Positions 1 to 8,885 of a DNA stretch of 38,598 bases are shown here, piece by piece. The stretch's first letter is position 1. Every line of letters begins with the position of its first letter. A model generated the notes under the pieces. It made no database searches. It saw nothing but the letters and a program-made list of their open reading frames with translations, and was not told the origin of the DNA. Location of the stretch: positions 1-38,598 of the forward strand of contig CAIYSL010000055.1 of assembly GCA_903928915.1 (NCBI GenBank), written 5' to 3'. Position numbers and translations under genes: made by a program. This DNA comes from an uncultured Syntrophobacterales bacterium. Its GTDB lineage: Bacteria; Desulfobacterota; Syntrophia; Syntrophales; UBA5619.

Positions 1-54
1 ATCTTGGTCTACGACATCAGCTCCAAGCCGCCCAGCACCATCGAGTGGGAGTAG
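1..54 (+). CDS. guaA: GMP synthase (glutamine-hydrolysing), C-terminal end only
   Basis: An open frame enters from the left edge and encodes 17 residues ending in YDISSKPPSTIEWE before TAG. This matches the highly conserved extreme C-terminus of GMP synthase (YDIS.KPPATIEWE in enterobacterial GuaA), which closes the dimerisation domain. GuaA aminates XMP to GMP using glutamine. The following genes, carB and purF, are also glutamine-dependent nucleotide synthesis genes on the same strand, which supports the call. Only the tail is visible, so the catalytic domains cannot be checked. Confidence 0.85.
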   Translation: MLVYDISSKPPSTIEWE

Positions 55-66
55 AGGGGAGCGCGT

Positions 67-172
67 CAGGGGGCGGAACCCGTCGCCGCTCAGGATCTTT
101 TTCCGACCCTGCACATCCTCGCTGCGCTGCCGGGAAAAAACTCCGAATCGCGGCAACGGGTCCCGCCCCCTG
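67..172. repeat. Long imperfect inverted repeat (hairpin) between guaA and carB
   Basis: Positions 67-89 and 150-172 are reverse complements over 23 bases with only two mismatches. The enclosed 60 nt can pair further (T5CC at 98-104 with GGA5 at 133-139), so the whole 106 nt could fold into one extended hairpin. It starts 13 nt after the guaA stop. It has no clean U-tract, so it is not a classical terminator. It could be a miniature inverted-repeat element, an RNA-processing signal or an attenuator for carB; the sequence does not decide between them. Confidence 0.75.
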
Positions 173-193
173 CCGCGGCCGTAGGTGGGAACA

Positions 194-221
194 GAAAAAT
201 AGGGACAGATACCTATTTTTC
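194..221. repeat. Perfect 10-bp palindrome with 8-nt loop, REP-like
   Basis: GAAAAATAGG (194-203) and CCTATTTTTC (212-221) are perfect reverse complements around the loop GACAGATA. AT-rich palindromes containing a GGGACAG core are familiar as short dispersed elements linked to REP-associated transposases in this kind of genome; that link is from memory. The element is 58 nt upstream of the carB start. A TATAAA box at 254-259 lies between it and carB, without a convincing -35. Confidence 0.65.
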
Positions 222-279
222 GGGAAAAGTCCTGCAGCCCGGTTTCACAAGAGTATAAAGAGACAAGAACGGAAGAAAG

Positions 280-3501
<3,222 letters not shown>

Positions 3502-3679
3502 CCGCGCCCTGTTCGTGCTTCGTGCACGGCCGGGCCGTTGATCTTCTGCGGAAGATGCATAGCTTATAAATTCATGGCCAGGCGAGGCGGGAATGCTTTT
3601 TCCCGTAAGGCGGCGATGTTCTTCCCCTCTCCCTGTGGGAGAGGGTCGGGGTGAGGGAAAAAAGGTGAATGGAAACGAA
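3502..3679 (+). other. carB-purF spacer with several small hairpins
   Basis: This 178-nt spacer codes for nothing recognisable. It contains ATCTTC-TGCG-GAAGAT (3541-3556, perfect 6-bp stem, tetraloop), CGGGAA-N6-TTCCCG (3588-3605) and the REP-like element at 3624-3657. A TATAAA at 3565-3570 has no good -35. None of the hairpins is followed by a clear U-tract, so carB and purF may still be co-transcribed with processing in the spacer. Confidence 0.6.
3624..3657. repeat. REP-like GC-rich palindromic element
   Basis: CCCTCTCCC (3625-3633), loop TGT and GGGAGAGGG (3637-3645) form a perfect 9-bp hairpin followed by TCGGGGTGAGGG. This is the widespread intergenic element whose translation gives the familiar string SPRPSPTGRGE on the opposite strand. 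It ends just before the purF ribosome-binding site. A diverged relative in the opposite orientation lies at 37745-37795. Confidence 0.8.
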
Positions 3680-5101
3680 ATGATACTGGGGAGCGACCGG
3701 GAGGGTAAACCGCGCGAGGAGTGCGGCGTCTTTGCGGTGTACGGCCATGAGGAGGCGGCGCGGGTGGCCTTCTTCGGACTGTTCGCCCTCCAGCACCGCG
3801 GCCAGGAAAGCGCGGGAATCGCCTCGGCGGACGGGTGCCAGGTATGGGAGCACAAAGGGATGGGGCTCGCCTCGGAGGTGTTCCAGGAGGACGTGCTCGG
3901 GAAGCTGCCCGGGAATCTGGCGATCGGCCACGTCCGGTATTCCACGACGGGTTCGTCGGTCCTGTCGAACGCCCAGCCATTTTTAGTCCACCATGCTGAC
4001 GAGTACTACGCCCTGGCCCACAACGGGAACCTCGTCAACGCCCAGGAGCTCAGGGCCGAGCTGGAAGAGCGGGGATCGATCTTCCAGTCCACCATGGACA
4101 GCGAGGTGATCATTCACCTGATGGCGCCCTACCTGCGGGAAGGGCTGGAGACGGCGCTGACCAAGGCGCTGGCGCGGGTGCAGGGCGCCTACAGCATCGT
4201 CATGCTGACCCGGGACCGCGTCATCGCCGTCCGGGATCCCCGGGGGTTCCGGCCGCTTTCGCTCGGCCAGTTCGACCACGGGTGGGTCGTGGCATCGGAG
4301 AGCTGCGCCTTCGACCTCGTCGGGGCGAAGTACCTCCGGGACGTCCGGCCCGGCGAGATCATCATCATCGACGAACGGGGGGTCCACAGCCTGGCGCCCT
4401 TCGCCTCGGTCAAGCCCTCCCACTGCATCTTCGAGCTGATCTACTTCGCCCGGCCCGACAGCCAGATCTTCGGCCAGAACGTCTACCTCTGCCGGAAGAG
4501 GCTCGGCCACAGTCTGGCCCGGGAATACCGCCCCGAAGTCGATTTCGTCATGCCCTTCCCCGATTCGGGGAACTACGCCGCCGTGGGCTACGCCGAGGAG
4601 AGCGGGCTCCCCTTCGAGATGGGGATGATCCGGAACCACTACGTGGGGCGGACCTTCATCCAGCCGAGCCAGGCGATGCGGGACTTCGGCGTGCGGGTGA
4701 AGCTCAACCCCGTGCAGCCGCTGATCGAGGACAAGCGGATCCTGATCGTCGAGGATTCGATCATCCGGGGGACGACGAGCCGGAACCGGGTCCGCCGCCT
4801 GCGGGAGAGCGGCGCGAAGGAACTCCACATGGTGGTGAGCTGCCCGCCGACCCGCCACCCCTGCCCGTACGGGATCGACTTTTCGATGAAGGGCGAGCTG
4901 ATCGCCGCCGAGAAGGCCGAGGAGAAGGAGATCGCTTCCTTCATCGGCCTGGACAGCCTCCACTACCTCTCCATCGAGGGGATGGTCGAGGCCACGGGCA
5001 TCCCCCGGGAGAGCTTCTGCCTTGCCTGCTACGACGGCAATTATCCCCTCGAGCCGCCGAAAAACTTCGGGAAGTTCTGCTTCGAGGGCAAGACGCTCTA
5101 A
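3680..5101 (+). CDS. purF: Amidophosphoribosyltransferase
   Basis: 473 residues from ATG 3680, chosen because AAGGTGA precedes it at a good distance and because it leaves a 14-residue propeptide before the catalytic Cys15 (REECGVFAVYG). PurF transfers glutamine ammonia to PRPP, the first step of purine synthesis. Visible features: N-terminal Ntn glutaminase domain with LQHRGQESAGIA and HVRYSTTG; phosphoribosyltransferase domain with the PRPP loop VEDSIIRGTTSRNR; cysteines in KPSHCIFE, HPCPYGID and SFCLACYDGNYP. This cysteine set and the propeptide match the Bacillus-type enzyme, which carries a [4Fe-4S] cluster and is oxygen-sensitive. An in-frame upstream ATG at 3593 lies in the REP-containing spacer and is unlikely. 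Confidence 0.97.
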   Translation: MILGSDREGKPREECGVFAVYGHEEAARVAFFGLFALQHRGQESAGIASADGCQVWEHKGMGLASEVFQEDVLGKLPGNLAIGHVRYSTTGSSVLSNAQPFLVHHADEYYALAHNGNLVNAQELRAELEERGSIFQSTMDSEVIIHLMAPYLREGLETALTKALARVQGAYSIVMLTRDRVIAVRDPRGFRPLSLGQFDHGWVVASESCAFDLVGAKYLRDVRPGEIIIIDERGVHSLAPFASVKPSHCIFELIYFARPDSQIFGQNVYLCRKRLGHSLAREYRPEVDFVMPFPDSGNYAAVGYAEESGLPFEMGMIRNHYVGRTFIQPSQAMRDFGVRVKLNPVQPLIEDKRILIVEDSIIRGTTSRNRVRRLRESGAKELHMVVSCPPTRHPCPYGIDFSMKGELIAAEKAEEKEIASFIGLDSLHYLSIEGMVEATGIPRESFCLACYDGNYPLEPPKNFGKFCFEGKTL

Positions 5102-5209
5102 GTCAAACCGTCAGCCCGCCACAGCCCGGCAGGTCCATGCCTCCGCTTCGCTTCGGCAGATGATTCCGACGGCGGTGTAAAGACCGGCATGCCCTGTTGC
5201 CCGCCGGCC

Positions 5210-5698
5210 TCATTTGTCGCCCGTATCCGGGTCCTTGCGATTCTTGTCGTAGGTATCCAGGTCCGGCGTGTCGATGCGCACGGTCCCGTCTTCGTTCATC
5301 CGGATGAACGTCACGGCCGAGAGGATCGAATACCAGACGCCGATCGGCTTGCCCTGGGGATCGCGCATCTCATGGCCGTACTGGTACTCGTAGAACTCAA
5401 AGGCCCTGGTCTTCATCCCCTGGACGATCTCCTTCATCCGCGCCGGGGTCATCTCCACCTCGCGCCAGAGCGTTGCCGGGTCGAGCCGGTACTGCCGGTG
5501 CAGCCCCATCAGGGCATTGGGGTGCAGGTTCGCGCCGCTGATGTAGTACCGGTACAGCGGATTGACCTCGTACCGCTCGAAGGCAGCGGTCACCTCCCGG
5601 CTGGTTTCGAGCTTTCCGTAATTGCGCAGCAGACCGGCGCAGGCCGCAACGGCCAGACAGAGCGCGATCGTCAGATACAATCCATAGCTTTTTTTCAT
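5210..5698 (-). CDS. Small lipoprotein of unknown function
   Basis: 162 residues starting MKKSYGLYLTIALCLAVAAC. The N-terminus is a lipoprotein signal peptide with lipobox AVAAC (lipid cysteine at residue 20), so the mature protein should be anchored in the inner or outer membrane. The start is set by a strong AGGAGGGG eight bases upstream; the longer open frame is a GC-rich run-on. The mature part is soluble and charged, contains YYISGANLHPNALMGLHRQYR and ends in a hydrophilic DTYDKNRKDPDTGDK tail. No family was recognised. It lies 89 nt downstream of the hydrolase gene and may share its transcript. Confidence 0.8.
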   Translation of the reverse strand: MKKSYGLYLTIALCLAVAACAGLLRNYGKLETSREVTAAFERYEVNPLYRYYISGANLHPNALMGLHRQYRLDPATLWREVEMTPARMKEIVQGMKTRAFEFYEYQYGHEMRDPQGKPIGVWYSILSAVTFIRMNEDGTVRIDTPDLDTYDKNRKDPDTGDK

Positions 5699-5787
5699 CG
5701 CTGTCCCCTCCTTGTCTTCTGCTCGGGCAGGCACTCCGGCTGAATCCTCAATCCTCCCTTCAGTACGGCTGCGGCCGGCCGTGCGGG

Positions 5788-6468
5788 TCATCCGAACTGG
5801 GCCAGGTACTTGCGGATGTACGCCTCCACGCGGCCGGCGGGCTGGAATATCCCGAAGTGCCCCTCGCAGAGGATATCCGCCTTCAGCCCGAGGAGCCGTT
5901 CCATCGACGCCCGCCACTGGTCGATGTCCGACCCGAAGGCCGGCAGAAATGGGCCGTGGATGTCCTGGCCGAACAGGACCCGCTTACCGCCGCGCTCCAG
6001 CCTGAGGGCGATCGAACCGGGGGTGTGGCCGGGGATGTGGACCCAGTGGAGGGTCTCCCCGCCGAAGCCGATCCCCTCCCCTTCTCCGGTCAGCCGGCGG
6101 TCGGCGGGGGTCGGCGGAAACGCGATCCCGTACCAGTCGGCAGCCGTGCGGATGGGGTCGCCCGTCTCCAGGGCCTCGGCGTCGAGCTCGTGGATCAGGA
6201 GCCGGCACCCGAGCCTGCTCCGCAGCTCCGGCGCGGCGCCGATGTGGTCGATGTGGCAGTGGGTGAGGATCAGCGTGGAGATCGCCGCCGGGTCGAGCCC
6301 CTGCTCTTCGATATTGTCGATGATCCGCTCGACGCTACGGCCCGCGCCGCAGTCGATCATCACCAGCTCCCCGGCGAAATCGATCACGAAAGCGGTGGCG
6401 TCCTCGGTGCGGGAGACCTCCGGTCCGGCTACCAGGTAGACCCCCGGGGCGATCAGTTCAGCACCCAT
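5788..6468 (-). CDS. Metallo-beta-lactamase-fold hydrolase
   Basis: 226 residues of a glyoxalase-II-like MBL-fold enzyme. The dinuclear metal site is complete: THCHIDH (His70, His72, Asp74, His75), HIPGHTPG (His148), GQDIHG (Asp169) and CEGHFG (His204). The protein is probably cytoplasmic because no signal peptide is present. The family hydrolyses thioesters, lactones or phosphodiesters; the substrate cannot be read from sequence. Its length fits single-domain members. The start ATG is preceded by AGGGAG. It is upstream of the small lipoprotein on the same strand. Confidence 0.88.
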   Translation of the reverse strand: MGAELIAPGVYLVAGPEVSRTEDATAFVIDFAGELVMIDCGAGRSVERIIDNIEEQGLDPAAISTLILTHCHIDHIGAAPELRSRLGCRLLIHELDAEALETGDPIRTAADWYGIAFPPTPADRRLTGEGEGIGFGGETLHWVHIPGHTPGSIALRLERGGKRVLFGQDIHGPFLPAFGSDIDQWRASMERLLGLKADILCEGHFGIFQPAGRVEAYIRKYLAQFG

Positions 6469-6508
6469 GTTCTCCCTTTCCGCAGCGCCGATATCCGAAC
6501 TAAAGAAT

Positions 6509-6532
6509 CAGCCGGAGCGCAGCGATCGGCTG
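6509..6532 (-). terminator. Possible terminator after the lipocalin gene
   Basis: Read on the minus strand, CAGCCG and CGGCTG form a 6-bp stem with a 12-nt loop that can pair internally. It is followed by ATTCTTTAG, a weak U-rich stretch. It lies 19 nt past the lipocalin stop and upstream of the hydrolase start, so it would separate the two transcripts. Confidence 0.4.
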
Positions 6533-6550
6533 TATTGCCTCGTCCGGCAT

Positions 6551-7069
6551 TTACTCATGTGTGACAAATATGAGTTTTTCTGTAGAAAAGCCAAGCGCTG
6601 CCGCTTTTCTTACAAGTCTCTCCTTCAGTTCATCGCCTATTTCAGGTCTTCTCGCTAAAATCCATAAGTATGATTTGTCGGGACCACACACGAGTGAATA
6701 TTGATACCCGTCATGGTCAAGTTCGAAGATGATGTAGGAACCGTAGAATGGCCCGAAGAATGAAACCTTAAGATATCCTTGATCGGGCTGATTAACGAAA
6801 TAGGCCCTTCCTTCAACTTCTTTCCATTTGGCTTCCTTTTCAGAGAAACCGCGGTTCAACACCCTGACACCGCCGTCTTCGCGCAGGCTGTACTGTGCCG
6901 TTACTCGGGTTAACCCTCGTTCAAACGAATGATCCAGTCTGGCAATTTCGTACCACTTCCCTAAATATTTCTGCAAATTGAAATTGCTGACAGGGCTGAC
7001 GTCTGCCGGGATTCCAACGCACCCACCTATAAAAAGAACGAACAAAAGGGATGTCCATTTCAATAGCAT
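6551..7069 (-). CDS. blc: Outer-membrane lipoprotein, Blc-type lipocalin
   Basis: 172 residues. The signal peptide MLLKWTSLLFVLFIGGC carries a lipobox with lipid Cys17. The lipocalin signature follows: YLGKWYEIARLDHSFERG at the start of the barrel, then VTAQYSLREDGGVRVLNRG, and GPDKSYLWILAR near the end. Bacterial Blc binds fatty acids or lysophospholipids at the outer membrane and is induced under envelope stress. GGAGG lies four bases before ATG. Its base composition is clearly more AT-rich than the nucleotide-synthesis genes, as for the adjoining toxin-antitoxin pair, which suggests acquisition. Confidence 0.92.
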   Translation of the reverse strand: MLLKWTSLLFVLFIGGCVGIPADVSPVSNFNLQKYLGKWYEIARLDHSFERGLTRVTAQYSLREDGGVRVLNRGFSEKEAKWKEVEGRAYFVNQPDQGYLKVSFFGPFYGSYIIFELDHDGYQYSLVCGPDKSYLWILARRPEIGDELKERLVRKAAALGFSTEKLIFVTHE

Positions 7070-7110
7070 TTAACCTCCAGAGCCGAACGGTTAGCTCACC
7101 GGGACCCAGG

Positions 7111-7130
7111 TTCACCGGTGATCCGGTGAA
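7111..7130. terminator. Perfect 8-bp hairpin downstream of the toxin gene
   Basis: TTCACCGG (7111-7118), loop TGAT and CCGGTGAA (7123-7130) form a perfect stem 15 nt after the toxin stop on the minus strand and upstream of the lipocalin. There is no U-tract, so it is more a transcript-end stabiliser or processing hairpin than a strong intrinsic terminator. Confidence 0.5.
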
Positions 7131-7144
7131 GCGATTCGTCATCG

Positions 7145-7435
7145 CTATTTTTCAGGTTCATCAGGAAACTGAGCACCATGCCATACAGCCACAATCCATA
7201 AGCTATCGCCTTTAATCTTATAGAAAAAACGATACGGATTTACGATAACTTCACGAAAAGGGAGTTCCGGAAACTCCGGCAGTTGTCTTCCTGACTCTGG
7301 AAATTTATTGAGACGGGAAAGCGATTTCTCCACCTTCTGGCGAAAGGCTGCTGCTGCAGACTGCCTGTCGCGGTTAATACAGGCAATGGCTTCAAGAAAC
7401 TGGCGGCGAGCTGTAGGCGTAAATAGGATTCTCAA
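7145..7435 (-). CDS. ParE/RelE-family toxin
   Basis: 96 residues with the layout of the RelE/ParE superfamily: N-terminal MRILFTPTARRQFLEAI, a central helix pair rich in Arg and Lys, then FPELPFREVIVNPYRFFYKI and the C-terminal strand SLWIVAVWHGAQ. Such proteins cleave ribosome-bound mRNA (RelE) or poison gyrase (ParE); the sequence does not settle which, though the RxVxVNPYRFFY strand resembles ParE. The start is a TTG that overlaps the antitoxin TGA (TTGA), implying translational coupling, with GAGG in the antitoxin 3' end as ribosome-binding site. Confidence 0.88.
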   Translation of the reverse strand: MRILFTPTARRQFLEAIACINRDRQSAAAAFRQKVEKSLSRLNKFPESGRQLPEFPELPFREVIVNPYRFFYKIKGDSLWIVAVWHGAQFPDEPEK

Positions 7436-7713
7436 AGTTTGGCAGCCTCAAGATAACGGTCAGCTTCTTTCAGCACCTCGTCGAGATCATGGCCGAGTCC
7501 TGCCGCTAATTCTTTCTCGCCCTTGGCCAGCAAACGCAGAATATCCATTTCGTTCTGTACGCTCTTATATACTTCCATGCTAACCATGACGGCAGCCGCT
7601 CTTCCGCGCTGAGTAATGAAAACAGGTTCCCTCGATGACGAAACACTCTTCACCACGCCGCTGGCGTTTTGTCTAAGATCGGAAATGGGTATAATTCTTG
7701 GTGCGCGTGGCAT
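7432..7713 (-). CDS. Phd/YefM-family antitoxin
   Basis: 93 residues. The N-terminal half, IIPISDLRQNASGVVKSVSS then EPVFITQRGRAAAVMVSMEVY, is the standard Phd/YefM DNA-binding and dimerisation fold. The C-terminal half is an acidic helix that would wrap the toxin. The gene precedes and overlaps the toxin, as in most type II systems. AGGAGGT sits five bases before ATG. The promoter just upstream contains an inverted repeat placed for autorepression. Confidence 0.9.
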   Translation of the reverse strand: MPRAPRIIPISDLRQNASGVVKSVSSSREPVFITQRGRAAAVMVSMEVYKSVQNEMDILRLLAKGEKELAAGLGHDLDEVLKEADRYLEAAKL

Positions 7714-7741
7714 TGGTTGTACCTCCTGTAAATGTTTCTAT

Positions 7742-7779
7742 TGTACTGTCAAGTGTACATCCAATGGATAGTTTGTCAA
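7742..7779 (-). promoter_or_regulatory. Toxin-antitoxin promoter with overlapping operator
   Basis: On the minus strand TTGACA (7774-7779) and TACACT (7752-7757) are separated by 16 bp. The inverted repeat TGTAC-N8-GTACA (7742-7759) covers the -10 box. A second TTGACA (7746-7751) follows within the repeat. The arrangement fits repression by the antitoxin-toxin complex. Confidence 0.65.
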
Positions 7780-7942
7780 GAGGTTCATTACAGAGATTCA
7801 TTACATTCTCTTGATAACAGCGAAGCTTGCACCGGGTATGGCTCTCGGGAGGCTTCCAGATCCCCAAAGACGCCAGATAACAAAAGAAATTGCATGTCGA
7901 TTTATTGGAAATAGTTTACTTGCAACGCGCACGTCTTACGTC

Positions 7943-8713
7943 TCAGTCCCGCTGGTACCGCTGCACCATCTGTTCCGTTCGGCCCCTCCTGGCCCGGCAG
8001 GCCGCGCTCCGTTCGGTGCTGCACAGGAGCTTGGCCAGGGCCACGCCCGCCACGAACCCCCCCACGTGGGCCCAGAAGGCGACCCCTCCCCCGGCCCCGG
8101 CGAGGGCGGGGATCCCCCCGAGAAGCTGGATGACGAACCAGTACCCCAGCATCAGGAAGGCGGGTACCACGAACCGGGTGATGTAGAACCCGAAGAATAC
8201 CAGGACGTGCACCGGCGCCCGGGGGAACAGGACCGCGTAGGCCCCCATCACCCCGCTGATGGCACCCGAGGCCCCCACCATCGGCACCACGCTCCGCGGG
8301 TCCGTGACCATTTGCAGGGCCGCGGCCGCGACACCGCACAGGAGGTAGAAGAGGATGAAGCGCACCTTGCCCATGGCGTCCTCGACGTTGTCGCCGAACA
8401 GGGCCAGGAACCACATGTTGCCGACGATATGGAACCAGCCGCCGTGCATGAACATCGAGGTGACCACGGACCAGACAGAGGCGTCGGCCGCCAGCACGCA
8501 GGCCAGGCCGTCCCCCAGGGGCACTTTCGTCCCCGGCAGCGCCGTGCCGAGAAGCTCGCCCGGGATCAGTCCATACTCGCAGATCGAGGCGGCCAGGGAG
8601 AAATCGGACCCCAGCCCCTGGATGAACACCCACACCAGGGCGTTGAGGCCGATGATCAGGAAGGTCACCAGGGAGGCGCCCAGGGTGGGATTTTCGTCGC
8701 GCAGAGGAAACAT
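7943..8713 (-). CDS. Rhomboid-family intramembrane serine protease
   Basis: 256 residues with six predicted membrane helices. Catalytic serine is in GASGAISG (Ser149) and catalytic histidine in AHVGGFVAG (His216). The oxyanion-side motif HIVGNMWFL (Asn99) and the hydrophobic helix FILFYLLCGVAAAALQ are in place. The protein cleaves membrane-spanning substrates in the inner membrane. A roughly 60-residue loop between helix 1 and the H-x-x-x-N helix, containing an LGDGLACVL stretch, is longer than in GlpG. The C-terminus is a short basic tail rich in Arg. The gene stands alone; the preceding gene on this strand ends 172 nt upstream, so a substrate cannot be inferred with confidence. Confidence 0.92.
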   Translation of the reverse strand: MFPLRDENPTLGASLVTFLIIGLNALVWVFIQGLGSDFSLAASICEYGLIPGELLGTALPGTKVPLGDGLACVLAADASVWSVVTSMFMHGGWFHIVGNMWFLALFGDNVEDAMGKVRFILFYLLCGVAAAALQMVTDPRSVVPMVGASGAISGVMGAYAVLFPRAPVHVLVFFGFYITRFVVPAFLMLGYWFVIQLLGGIPALAGAGGGVAFWAHVGGFVAGVALAKLLCSTERSAACRARRGRTEQMVQRYQRD

Positions 8714-8885
8714 GCCGCTCCTTTTTTCGGTATTCGAGTGACGGGAATTATATCACAGTTTTTGAACGACAGACGAAGTGTGGTTGATGAGGATATCCCT
8801 ACATCAGCCCTACAAGACGATTGGAACGTTCTGTTATATAGGCGTGATTATCAATCACGATCTCGAACATACCGCTCCGTCCATG

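Noticed and set aside
6551-7713. Lipocalin plus toxin-antitoxin genes as integron gene cassettes
   Set aside because: GTTAGCTC-like strings occur near 7089 and (inverted) near 11613, but no paired RYYYAAC/GTTRRRY sites with the expected internal structure, and no integrase, were found. An 8-mer match is expected by chance.
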